From an uncultured Clostridium sp. (lineage in GTDB: Bacteria; Cyanobacteriota; Vampirovibrionia; Gastranaerophilales; Gastranaerophilaceae), in NCBI GenBank assembly GCA_905212085.1, contig CAJMDF010000047.1, positions 1 through 13,885 of the forward strand: a stretch of 13,885 nt of DNA. The letters are read 5' to 3'. Positions 5,345-12,512 of the stretch are shown here, piece by piece. A model generated the notes under the pieces. The model saw nothing but the letters and a program-made list of their open reading frames with translations, made no database searches and was not told where the DNA came from. Numbering within the stretch: position 1 is the stretch's first letter; the number at the start of each line of letters is the position of its first letter. Both the position numbers and the translations under genes were made by a program.

Positions 5345-6168
5345 TATTTAACACCTCCTTTGAATTGCTGAAAAGCAGGTTTTTCAATAAAATCCATTTG
5401 TGGGGTTTCCATTTTATTTACTGTATTATTCACATTATTTTCTTGTTCAGGTTTAGTTTTCTTTTTCTTTTCTACTCCAAATACATATTTCAAAATTGGA
5501 GGAATTAATGCTATTGTTAAAATTGCTCTTGGGACACCTATTACCCAATCTGGAATATTTTTTACTAATGTACTTAATGCTGCTCTTTTTTTCATCATAG
5601 CTTTTAGAGTAGCTTTTGCCTCTTTTGTAATTGTTCCGGCATCTTTTTCTGCCTTCAATCTTGCAATTTCTGCATCCATTGCTTTAAATTTTTCTGATCC
5701 AAATTTTTTACTATCAAATATTTTCTTAATTGATTCATCAAAAGGACTTGTAATTGCTGTAGAAACTAAAAATCCTATAATACCAGATGCCATTGAGTGA
5801 CCTGCTGCATATATTTTATCTTCTTTATCCTTTTTACCAGGTAAAGCTAAAATAGTTGCCGGTCTCATTACTCCTGCTAAAACTAAAGCAATTAATGCAC
5901 TAGCTGAAATATTGTGTTCTTCAGAATATTTTGCGAATTTACCGAACCAATTACTTGCAAGAATTTTATCTAAAAAATTCTTTTTTATAACAGTTGTGGC
6001 AGCTTCACTCTTTCCCGTAAAACTGCCACAATAATCTGCATTATATCCTCTATTATTTTTTTCATACACGCCCGCATAATTCTTCTCTCTAAAGTTCGGA
6101 GATTCCGAATGGAGCCTTAAATTACCCTGTTTCAGGGTCAAATCACGTTGTATTGAGTTTACCTTCAT
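5344..6168 (-). CDS. Hypothetical membrane protein with GSFTGK motif (paired gene A)
   Basis: This 274-aa protein is unrecognised. The polar N-terminus carries GSFTGK (48-53). Hydrophobic segments at about 88-110 and 121-141 are separated by GKKDKEDK; a Lys/Glu/Ala-rich helical, possibly coiled-coil, region spans 155-197; a third hydrophobic segment lies at 207-231, followed by KKKK and a polar tail ending FQQFKGGVK. The start has GGTGA five nt upstream and a plausible promoter at 6218-6189. The C-terminal codons for KGG are AAAGGAGGT, which is also the ribosome binding site of the next gene, so that stretch is shaped by two constraints. Layout, spacing and overlap suggest that A and B act as a membrane pair. 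Confidence 0.8.
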   Translation of the reverse strand: MKVNSIQRDLTLKQGNLRLHSESPNFREKNYAGVYEKNNRGYNADYCGSFTGKSEAATTVIKKNFLDKILASNWFGKFAKYSEEHNISASALIALVLAGVMRPATILALPGKKDKEDKIYAAGHSMASGIIGFLVSTAITSPFDESIKKIFDSKKFGSEKFKAMDAEIARLKAEKDAGTITKEAKATLKAMMKKRAALSTLVKNIPDWVIGVPRAILTIALIPPILKYVFGVEKKKKTKPEQENNVNNTVNKMETPQMDFIEKPAFQQFKGGVK

Positions 6169-6188
6169 TTTTTCACCAAATTTATAAA

Positions 6189-6218
6189 TGTATATCTTCT
6201 ACATTCATTTTAAAACAA
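6189..6218 (-). promoter_or_regulatory. Possible promoter of the paired membrane genes
   Basis: On the minus strand TTGTTT (6218-6213), an 18-nt spacer and TATACA (6194-6189) would give a start near 6182, just upstream of the GGTGA ribosome binding site. The fit is moderate and the region is AT-rich. Confidence 0.35.
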
Positions 6219-6286
6219 AGGAAAAAATTTTTTGCCATGTATTTTAAGAAACTTTACAAAAAACTTTATAAAAAAATCTTCTATTA

Positions 6287-6331
6287 AATCTAAAAACGAC
6301 TGAAATTATTATATTCAGACGTTTTTAGATT
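6287..6331 (-). terminator. Terminator hairpin after nadC
   Basis: A long stem pairs 6331-6320 with 6298-6287 (12 bp), then an A-A mismatch, then 5 more pairs closing a 9-nt loop. It sits 21 nt past the nadC stop. The downstream minus-strand sequence is T-rich but interrupted (TTTAATAG), so termination may be less efficient than at the other hairpins. Confidence 0.65.
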
Positions 6332-6352
6332 GATAAACATTTTACTTTTTAA

Positions 6353-7183
6353 CTACATATCTAAAGCCAAATCCAAAGTAGGAGCTTTTGCAACAATTGC
6401 ACTTGATGATATTATATCAACACCTGTAGATGCAATTGCATTGACCGTATCTAATTTTACATTTCCACTAGCTTCCACAATTGCTTTGTGATTTATTATT
6501 TCAACAGCCTGTTTCATTTCTTCTACAGACATATTGTCTAGCATAATTATATCAGCTTTTACAGCTACTGCCTCTTTAACTTGCTCAATAGTATCACATT
6601 CTACTTCTATTTTGTGAGCGTGAGAAATACTTTCGCGCAATTTATTTACAGCTTTAGTCAATGATCCTGCAAGTCGGATATGATTATCTTTAATCATTGC
6701 GCAATCTGATAAATTAAATCTGTGTAACGCTCCACCGCCAATTTTTACTGAATATTTTTCAAATGCTCTAAAGTTTGGAGTAGTTTTTCTTGTATCAACA
6801 ATTTTTGCAGAATAAGGAGCTATTGCATCTTGATATTTTCGAGTTTCTGTCGCAATTCCAGACATTCTTTGAATGTAATTTAATGCAACTCTTTCACCCA
6901 TGAGCAAATCTTTTGCAGGACCTGAAATATCAGCAATTTTATCACCTTTTTTAATTTTATCACCATCTTTAAAATAGAATTTTATATCTACTTTATCTGA
7001 CAAAGTTTCATATACAGTTTTAAAAACATCGCATCCGCAAAGCACACCTTCGCTTCTTGTATTTAATTCGCCTTTTAGAAAATCATTTTCACCAGCCAAA
7101 TTTTCAGTTGTAATATCACCATAGCCGATATCTTCCATTAATGCCATTTTTACATGGTCTTTTACATAAAATTTACTTAACAA
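6353..7183 (-). CDS. nadC: Nicotinate-nucleotide pyrophosphorylase (carboxylating) NadC
   Basis: NadC (quinolinate phosphoribosyltransferase) converts quinolinate and PRPP to nicotinate mononucleotide, CO2 and pyrophosphate in de novo NAD synthesis. The 276-aa protein carries the family motifs in order: ALMEDIGYGDITTE (14-27), ERVALNYIQRMSGIAT (97-112), DTRKTTPNFRAFEKYSVKIGGG (130-151), HRFNLSDCAMIKDNHI (154-169), EVE (193-195), LDN (215-217) and EASG (237-240). The open frame runs up to 7234, but I choose TTG 7183: AAGGAG (7198-7193) lies nine nt upstream, and the resulting N-terminus has the normal length before the EDIG motif. It overlaps nadB by 11 bp, so translation is probably coupled. 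A hairpin terminator follows. Confidence 0.95.
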   Translation of the reverse strand: MLSKFYVKDHVKMALMEDIGYGDITTENLAGENDFLKGELNTRSEGVLCGCDVFKTVYETLSDKVDIKFYFKDGDKIKKGDKIADISGPAKDLLMGERVALNYIQRMSGIATETRKYQDAIAPYSAKIVDTRKTTPNFRAFEKYSVKIGGGALHRFNLSDCAMIKDNHIRLAGSLTKAVNKLRESISHAHKIEVECDTIEQVKEAVAVKADIIMLDNMSVEEMKQAVEIINHKAIVEASGNVKLDTVNAIASTGVDIISSSAIVAKAPTLDLALDM

Positions 7184-8789
7184 GTTCAGGCACTCCTTCT
7201 CTTTTTGAAATTCTACTATGCACGCACATATCAAGAGTTTCAGGATAATCTATTCTTGCATGTGCGCCTCGGGATTCTTTACGCATTAGAGCTGAATTAG
7301 TTATAAGCATTGCAACAGTCAACATATTTCTAAATTCATATTCGTCACGACTCAGGCATTTAAATTTTCTTGGGAATTCTATTTTTAACTTGTTCAACTC
7401 ATTAATTGCGTTTATCAAAGAATTTTTATCACGCAAAATACCTACATTATTCCACATTATATCTTGAAGATTTTTCTTCATTGCAGGAATATCCAATTCT
7501 TCAAGAACAGCATCTTCTTCAGAATATTCATCTAATATGGATTTAATATTTTCATCAATTTGTTTTGGAGTTTTTAACTCAATTGATTTCAAATAATCCG
7601 CAACAGAATATGCACAAACAACACATTCCAACAATGAGTTGCTGGCAAGTCTATTACCGCCATGCAAACCTGTTGATGATACTTCACCTATAGCATACAA
7701 ACCTTTTATTGAAGTTTCACCTCTCAAATTTGTCTTTACTCCGCCCATATAATAATGAGCAGCAGGAGAAACAGGTATAAAATCTTTTGAAATATCAATA
7801 CCGTTTTCCTGACATTTTTTAGAAATAGTCGGGAAACGTTTTGCCAATTTTTTGGAATCGATACAAGTTGCATTCAAATAAACATTATCTACATGATTTT
7901 GCTTCATCTCATTAAAAATTGCGCGTGTGACAATATCTCTAGGTGCTAACTCTTTTCTTTCATCATACTTAGCCATAAATTCAACACCATCACCATCACA
8001 CAATTTTGCACCTTCACCTCTGACTGCTTCAGAAATTAAAAATCTGTTTTCTCCACAATCAATAGCTAATGATGTCGGGTGGAATTGAACAAATTCCATA
8101 TCCTGCATTTCAGCTCCGGCATTATAAGCTAAAGCTAATCCATCACCGGTTGCCCCAATTGGATTTGTAGTATATTTATATAATTGCCCGATACCACCTG
8201 TTGCAAGAATTACTGCAGGAGAATAAATTGTTTCATACTCTTGAGTTTCATCATTAAATACAAGTACACCCTTGCATTGGCCTTCACTAACCAATAATTC
8301 GACAGCATCAGTTTCTTCGTAAATTTCTATATTTTTATTTTCACTGACTTTTTTACATAATGCTAGTTCTATCATTCGGCCTGTAGCATCACCGCCTGAA
8401 TGTAATATTCTTCTTACGCTATGAGCAGCTTCTTTGGTAAAACATAAGTTATTATTTTCATCTCTATCAAATTCAACTCCGAATTTCAATAAATCTTTTA
8501 TAACTGCATCAGAATGCTCTGATATATACTTGACAGTATTAAATTCACTCAGCCCGGCACCTGCTTTAATCGTATCAGAAATATGTGAAGCTGTAGAATC
8601 AGCTTTATTTTCTTTCATTACACCGACAATACCGCCTTGAGCATACATTGAATTGCTCTCACCTAATTTTGACTTCGTAATCAACAGCAAGCCGTCGGGG
8701 AGATCTACCTGCTGATCTATTTTTAAAGCAGCATACAATCCTGAAATACCGCTTCCTATAATTATTGCTGAATAATTTGAATATTTCAT
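7173..8789 (-). CDS. nadB: L-aspartate oxidase NadB
   Basis: NadB is an FAD enzyme that oxidises L-aspartate to iminoaspartate, the first step of de novo NAD synthesis. The 538-aa protein has the N-terminal dinucleotide-binding motif GSGISG (12-17), SMYAQGG (47-53), EAAHSVRRILHSGGDATG (120-137), the second FAD element ILATGGIG (194-201), EFVQFHPT (232-239), RGEGAKL (257-263), APRDIVTRAI (282-291) and GEVSSTGLHGGNRLASNSLL (368-387). The C-terminal helical domain ends in RAHARIDYP and SKREGVPELVK. I start at ATG 8789, preceded by AAGGT; ATG 8816 adds nine residues without a comparable ribosome binding site. Only nadC follows; nadA, needed between the two steps, is not in this window. No promoter upstream is convincing. 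Confidence 0.96.
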   Translation of the reverse strand: MKYSNYSAIIIGSGISGLYAALKIDQQVDLPDGLLLITKSKLGESNSMYAQGGIVGVMKENKADSTASHISDTIKAGAGLSEFNTVKYISEHSDAVIKDLLKFGVEFDRDENNNLCFTKEAAHSVRRILHSGGDATGRMIELALCKKVSENKNIEIYEETDAVELLVSEGQCKGVLVFNDETQEYETIYSPAVILATGGIGQLYKYTTNPIGATGDGLALAYNAGAEMQDMEFVQFHPTSLAIDCGENRFLISEAVRGEGAKLCDGDGVEFMAKYDERKELAPRDIVTRAIFNEMKQNHVDNVYLNATCIDSKKLAKRFPTISKKCQENGIDISKDFIPVSPAAHYYMGGVKTNLRGETSIKGLYAIGEVSSTGLHGGNRLASNSLLECVVCAYSVADYLKSIELKTPKQIDENIKSILDEYSEEDAVLEELDIPAMKKNLQDIMWNNVGILRDKNSLINAINELNKLKIEFPRKFKCLSRDEYEFRNMLTVAMLITNSALMRKESRGAHARIDYPETLDMCVHSRISKREGVPELVK

Positions 8790-8884
8790 ATTCTTTACCT
8801 TATGTATATTTACCATTTACATAATAACTCAAAATAATTTATTTTGCTATCAAAAAAATATTAAGATTTAATTAAATATAACAA

Positions 8885-8913
8885 CAAAAAAGCCTCTATT
8901 AATAGAGGCTTTT
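8885..8913 (-). terminator. Intrinsic terminator after the CxC membrane protein
   Basis: A perfect palindrome (8888-8913) with core GCCTCTAT / ATAGAGGC forms a strong hairpin, followed on the minus strand by six to seven U. It lies 7 nt beyond the stop at 8920 and separates this gene from nadB. Confidence 0.85.
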
Positions 8914-8919
8914 AAAATA

Positions 8920-9267
8920 TTATGCTTTTGGGGCCGGAGCTTTAGGAGCATCTTTTTTTATAGGAGCTTTGAAATCTTTTGCTTTTGGTCCCGGGGCGTC
9001 GAATCTATGATGTCTGTGCGGTCTATCCGGTCTAAAATCACCTCTTGGTGGTCCTTGATAACCATCAAAATGTCTTACAGCTTCAAATCTTGGAGGTGGA
9101 GGAGGGCAAGGACAATGTTTTTTCGGTTTTATTGCTGCACTATATAGGCACAATGCAACTAAACAGCCTAAGAAAGAAGCTAAAATCATTAGTAAGAATT
9201 GTTTAAATTCAGGACTAATTGTCCATTTTTCACAATTACAAGTTTCTTGTTTAATTTCTTCTGACAT
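8920..9267 (-). CDS. Small single-TM protein with CxC motifs and Pro/His-rich tail
   Basis: I do not recognise this 115-aa protein. It has a short acidic N-terminus with CNC (C10, C12), one transmembrane helix (about 22-46) that itself contains C35 and C40, then KKHCPCPPPPP (C52, C54) and a hydrophilic tail rich in Pro, Arg, His and Asp (RPDRPHRHHR) ending in an Ala/Pro/Lys stretch (APIKKDAPKAPAPKA). Paired cysteines close to both membrane faces plus clustered histidines could bind metal or form disulfides, but no known family is identified. Topology is ambiguous: the basic residues after the helix favour C-in. AAAAGGAGAG precedes the ATG, and the gene has its own promoter-like TATAAT and strong terminator, so it is a single-gene unit. 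Confidence 0.8.
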   Translation of the reverse strand: MSEEIKQETCNCEKWTISPEFKQFLLMILASFLGCLVALCLYSAAIKPKKHCPCPPPPPRFEAVRHFDGYQGPPRGDFRPDRPHRHHRFDAPGPKAKDFKAPIKKDAPKAPAPKA

Positions 9268-9290
9268 AATCTCTCCTTTTCAATTTCATG

Positions 9291-9296
9291 ATTATA
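9291..9296 (-). promoter_or_regulatory. Possible -10 element for the CxC membrane protein
   Basis: TATAAT on the minus strand (9296-9291) would place the start near 9284, leaving a leader of about 17 nt with the AAAAGGAGAG site. TTGATA upstream is only 14 nt away, too close for a standard -35. Confidence 0.35.
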
Positions 9297-9364
9297 TTTT
9301 TTAAGCTTTATATCAATATAACGAAAATAAAAAATTTTTGTTCATTTTAAATTAATAATACAAA

Positions 9365-9392
9365 TTTTATTTCCAAATCAACTCTCTATAAT
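9365..9392 (+). promoter_or_regulatory. Possible promoter of the response regulator gene
   Basis: A perfect TATAAT lies at 9387-9392, with the weak -35 match TTTTAT (9365-9370) 16 nt upstream. This implies a leader of about 70 nt before ATG 9470. The -35 is poor, so activation by a regulator, perhaps the gene's own product, is possible. Confidence 0.4.
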
Positions 9393-9469
9393 ATTGTCAC
9401 AATTAGTTCATATAAAAGGGATTAATTACAATTACAAAAATTTTATAAGTAATATAGGGAGAAATTATC

Positions 9470-10129
9470 ATGACAATAAACATATTACTTGTAGAAGATC
9501 AAAAATTAATTCGTGTAGGGCTAAAATCTCTATTTGAAGGACAAGATGAAATAATAGTAGCATCTGAAGCTCAAAGCGGGAAAGAAGCTGTTGAAAAATT
9601 CAGAACAACACACCCTAATGTTGTTGTAATGGATATCGGTCTACCTGATATTTCAGGGATAGAAGCAACAAAAAGAATTCTTGAATTAGACAGTAAAGCG
9701 AAAGTAATAATTCTCACATCACACTTGAGCGAACAAGAAATAATAGATGCGCTACATGCCGGAGCATGTGCTTATGTAATGAAAGATATAAGCACAGACG
9801 CCTTAAAAATGATTATAAAAACAGTTGAACAAGGCGCAATGTGGCTTGACCCTCAGGTAGTTCCGATATTAAGAGAAAAGAATTGCGGAGTAATACCTCC
9901 TCGACAAATGTCAAGAGCTATGTTTAAAGAACAACACGCAAATCTGACTCAAAGAGAATATGAAGTTCTTAAACTAGTTGTAGAAGGTTTATCAAATCAT
10001 GAAATCGCTGAAGAATTAACAATTTCTGAACACACTGCAAAAGCCCATGTTTGCAATATTATCCAAAAACTTGTAGTAGATGACAGAACACAAGCAGCAG
10101 TAAAAGCTCTTAAAGAAGGTCTTGTCTAG
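9470..10129 (+). CDS. Response regulator, NarL/FixJ family (REC + LuxR-type HTH)
   Basis: The 219-aa protein is a two-domain DNA-binding response regulator. The receiver domain (about 3-120) has acidic residues E9 and D10, the phosphoacceptor D55 in VVVMDIGLPD, T83 in ILTSH, and K105 in YVMKD, so it should be phosphorylatable. The LuxR/GerE helix-turn-helix (about 158-217) reads LTQREYEVLKLVVEGLSNHEIAEEL with recognition segment SEHTAKAHVCNIIQKL. AGGGAGA at 9456-9462 precedes the ATG. No histidine kinase is adjacent, so it is an orphan here. It lies upstream of and co-oriented with a SulP transporter that has its own promoter, making the transporter a possible target. Confidence 0.93.
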   Translation: MTINILLVEDQKLIRVGLKSLFEGQDEIIVASEAQSGKEAVEKFRTTHPNVVVMDIGLPDISGIEATKRILELDSKAKVIILTSHLSEQEIIDALHAGACAYVMKDISTDALKMIIKTVEQGAMWLDPQVVPILREKNCGVIPPRQMSRAMFKEQHANLTQREYEVLKLVVEGLSNHEIAEELTISEHTAKAHVCNIIQKLVVDDRTQAAVKALKEGLV

Positions 10130-10164
10130 AGAAAAATAAAAAAAATAAATAAACATAAGTCCCC

Positions 10165-10193
10165 TTGTAAAATTTTAAATATTCTGCTATATA
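10165..10193 (+). promoter_or_regulatory. Sigma-70-type promoter of the SulP transporter gene
   Basis: TTGTAA (10165-10170), a 17-nt spacer and TATATA (10188-10193) predict a start near 10200. That falls downstream of the first base of the longest open frame (TTG 10199) and so supports ATG 10226 as the true start. Confidence 0.55.
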
Positions 10194-10225
10194 AATATTT
10201 GAAAGATTATATGGGGATTTATATT

Positions 10226-11806
10226 ATGAAAACAGGGATACTATCAAACTTTAAAGGTGATTTACTGGGCGGAATTACTGCAGGAGTAATAGCATTACCA
10301 CTTGCAATAGCCTTAGGGGTATCAAGCGGATTAGGAGCAACTGCAGGAATATACGGTTCTATAATTGTCGGAATGTTAGCCTCAATATTTGGCGGAACTC
10401 CTACTCAGATTTCTGGTCCTACTGGACCGCTTACTGTCGTAATTGCATCTGTTGTTGCGATGCACTCTGATAACGCAAATTTAATTTTTGCGGCAATATT
10501 ATTATCAGGAATATTCCAAATAATCCTCGGACTTTTCAAAGTCGGAAAGCTTGTTAATTTCATCCCATACCCTGTAATCTCAGGATTTATGAGCGGTATC
10601 GGAGCAATAATTATCTTATTACAATTAAATTCTTTTTTAGGGCTTGAATTTAACGGAACACCTGTAGAAGCTTTAATTAACGTATTCAAATCAATTCCTA
10701 ATTCTGATTTACACAGTGTAATAATTGGCGGTTTAACTTTACTTATAGTATTTTTCACCCCTAAAAAACTTGCTAAAATAGTTCCCCCGCCATTAATAGC
10801 TCTTATCTTAGGAACTTTAACCGCAATAATCTTCAACTTTGATGTAAAAACTATCGGAGAAATTCCTCAAGCATTTCCAAGCCTTACAATTCCGACATTC
10901 AAATTATCAGAAATTGAGATAATAATTCCTATTGCACTAACACTTGCAATCGTAGGATCAATTGACTCTCTATTAACAGCTTTAGTTGCAGATTCTTTGA
11001 CTAAGACAAAACACGAATCAAATCAAGAATTAATAGGACAAGGCATAGGGAATATAGTTGCAGCACTATTTGGAGGGGTTGTATCTTGCGGAGCAATGAT
11101 GAGAACTGCCGTTAATATTAAAAGTGGCGGCAGAACACGTTTATCAGGCATAATCCATTCGGTATTGCTAATTTTAATTATTATATTTCTTGCTCCTGTT
11201 GCAGCAAAAATTCCACTTGCTGTACTTGCTGGAATTTTAATCAAAGTTGGAATTGGTATTATTGATTACAAATTTATAAAACTTATTAAAGTTGCACCAA
11301 GAAACGATTTATTAGTAATGCTTTTGGTATTTTTAATCACAATATTTGATGATTTAATTTTGGCTGTAGGAGTCGGAGTCGTACTCTCATCAGTTCTATT
11401 TGCCGCAAATGTTGCTAAACAAACTGATATAAAAATAGTAGGACTTTCTGATGTTTCTCAGGAAAACTACATTGACGAAGACTTGAAAAATAAAACAATG
11501 ATTATGCATATTGACGGAACACTATTTTTTGGTTCGGCTTCCCAAATCGCATCAAGAATTGATGATGTTCTGGATAATCGTAACGTAATATTAGATTGTT
11601 CAAATCTTAAAAGCATAGATATATCTGCAGTATTCGCGATGGAAGACCTAATCTTAACACTAAAAGGGCAAAATGTAAGAGTTATTATAATATTCAATAA
11701 TCGTGAAGTCGCAGCATCTACTCTGAAATTAGGACTAAGAAAACTTATCGGCCATAAAGATATTGCTTTTTCAACCGAAGAAGCAATTAGTAGTATACAA
11801 AAATAA
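10226..11806 (+). CDS. SulP family anion transporter with C-terminal STAS domain
   Basis: This 526-aa inner-membrane protein belongs to the SulP/SLC26 family, secondary transporters or exchangers of sulfate, bicarbonate or dicarboxylates. The membrane domain (about 8-400) begins with FKGDLLGGITAGVIALPLAIALG and has GGTPTQISGPTGP (56-68) and SIDSLLTALVADSLTKTKHE (245-264), a family signature. The cytoplasmic STAS domain spans about 402-522, with VILDCSNLKSIDISAV (454-469) in the anti-sigma-antagonist-like position. The start has GGGGA (10213-10217) eight nt upstream. The substrate cannot be read from sequence: bicarbonate (BicA-type), sulfate or another anion are all open, and no sulfur-assimilation or carbonic anhydrase gene sits alongside. 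A carbonic anhydrase fusion, seen in some relatives, is absent. Confidence 0.93.
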   Translation: MKTGILSNFKGDLLGGITAGVIALPLAIALGVSSGLGATAGIYGSIIVGMLASIFGGTPTQISGPTGPLTVVIASVVAMHSDNANLIFAAILLSGIFQIILGLFKVGKLVNFIPYPVISGFMSGIGAIIILLQLNSFLGLEFNGTPVEALINVFKSIPNSDLHSVIIGGLTLLIVFFTPKKLAKIVPPPLIALILGTLTAIIFNFDVKTIGEIPQAFPSLTIPTFKLSEIEIIIPIALTLAIVGSIDSLLTALVADSLTKTKHESNQELIGQGIGNIVAALFGGVVSCGAMMRTAVNIKSGGRTRLSGIIHSVLLILIIIFLAPVAAKIPLAVLAGILIKVGIGIIDYKFIKLIKVAPRNDLLVMLLVFLITIFDDLILAVGVGVVLSSVLFAANVAKQTDIKIVGLSDVSQENYIDEDLKNKTMIMHIDGTLFFGSASQIASRIDDVLDNRNVILDCSNLKSIDISAVFAMEDLILTLKGQNVRVIIIFNNREVAASTLKLGLRKLIGHKDIAFSTEEAISSIQK

Positions 11807-11819
11807 AAAAAAATGCTAT

Positions 11820-11825
11820 TATAAT
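11820..11825 (+). promoter_or_regulatory. Possible -10 element for the ankyrin gene
   Basis: A perfect TATAAT lies in the 40-nt gap between sulP and the ankyrin gene, with no good -35. No terminator separates the two genes, so read-through from sulP is likely in any case. ATATTC-T-GAATAT (about 11824-11836) forms a short inverted repeat next to it. Confidence 0.3.
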
Positions 11826-11846
11826 ATTCTGAATATAGGAGGGAAT

Positions 11847-12425
11847 ATGAAAAAGATACTATCACTTTTATTTATTTTAATAGCAATTCAAACTGCAGTT
11901 TACGCGGATGCTGAAACTGATATGCACCAAGCATATATTGCAAAAATTCAAGCACAAGATGTTAAATACAATACCTATAACTTCTTTAGTGCAATAAGCA
12001 ACGGAAACGTTCAACTTGTAGATTTATTCCTTAAATCAGGAATGAGCCCTGATTCTACCTTTATGAAAACACCTGCAATATATGTAGCAATTGCTAGTAA
12101 TCAAAATGAAGTTGTAAAAATGCTTTTGGATAATAAAGTCGACCCAAATAAAGAATTGGCAGGTATAACACCATTATTAATGGCAATCAGACAAAAAGAT
12201 GCAAAAATCGTAGAAACATTAATAGCATATGGTGCAGATGTAAATCAATCAGCAGGATACACAAAACCTCTTGCTTACGCAATTCAAAAGAAACAACCTA
12301 AAATTGTAGAATTACTTATTAATGCCGGAGCTAAACCTGATAATGAAATATTAATCAAAGCACTAAAATCAGATGATAATTATATAAAAGATACCGTATT
12401 AAAAAGATACAAAACAATGGATTAA
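11847..12425 (+). CDS. Exported ankyrin-repeat protein
   Basis: The 192-aa protein begins with a Sec signal peptide: a KK start, hydrophobic core ILSLLFILIAIQTAV, and a likely cleavage after VYA at residue 20. The mature part holds about four ankyrin repeats (about 42-170), recognisable by NVQLVDLFLKSGMSPD, NEVVKMLLDNKVDPN, DAKIVETLIAYGADVN and QPKIVELLINAGAKPD. Ankyrin repeats mediate protein binding; this one should act in the periplasm or outside the cell, not the cytoplasm. AGGAGG at 11837-11842 precedes ATG 11847; upstream in-frame codons back to 11763 lie inside sulP and are rejected. It follows sulP by 40 nt, and a strong terminator follows, so sulP and this gene probably form one unit. 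The binding partner is unknown. Confidence 0.88.
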   Translation: MKKILSLLFILIAIQTAVYADAETDMHQAYIAKIQAQDVKYNTYNFFSAISNGNVQLVDLFLKSGMSPDSTFMKTPAIYVAIASNQNEVVKMLLDNKVDPNKELAGITPLLMAIRQKDAKIVETLIAYGADVNQSAGYTKPLAYAIQKKQPKIVELLINAGAKPDNEILIKALKSDDNYIKDTVLKRYKTMD

Positions 12426-12427
12426 AG

Positions 12428-12459
12428 AAAAAAGAGAGCATAATGCTCTCTTTTTTTTT
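12428..12459. terminator. Bidirectional terminator after the ankyrin gene
   Basis: The stem has GAGAGCA (12434-12440) pairing with TGCTCTC (12444-12450), extended by A6/T6, and is followed by T9 on the plus strand. Because of the A-run on the left it can also stop leftward transcripts from the gene ending at 12513. Confidence 0.85.
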
Positions 12460-12476
12460 ACATTTACAATTATCGG

Positions 12477-12507
12477 ATATTTTTACAATTTTATATTGTA
12501 AAAATAT
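12477..12507. terminator. AT-rich hairpin, possible secondary terminator
   Basis: A perfect 13-bp stem (12477-12489 with 12495-12507) closes a 5-nt loop. Only two of its pairs are G-C. It lies 6 nt beyond the stop of the leftward gene and is followed on the plus strand by a T-run. On the minus strand there is no U-tract, so its role there may be 3'-end protection rather than termination. Confidence 0.45.
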
Positions 12508-12512
12508 TTTTT

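Noticed and set aside
7184..7234. Extension of nadC to ATG 7234
   Set aside because: It would overlap nadB by over 60 bp and add residues not expected in the family; AAGGAG is correctly placed for TTG 7183.
10199..10225. TTG start of the SulP gene at 10199
   Set aside because: It sits at or before the predicted transcription start and has no SD; ATG 10226 has GGGGA at good spacing.
10405..10836. 143-aa minus-strand ORF inside sulP (also 11023-11244 and 11467-11865)
   Set aside because: These are shadow frames of a strongly supported membrane protein, with no SD and no recognisable domain.
11763..11846. Upstream extension of the ankyrin protein into sulP
   Set aside because: It would hide a textbook signal peptide behind 28 residues read out of frame from the sulP 3' end; AGGAGG marks ATG 11847.
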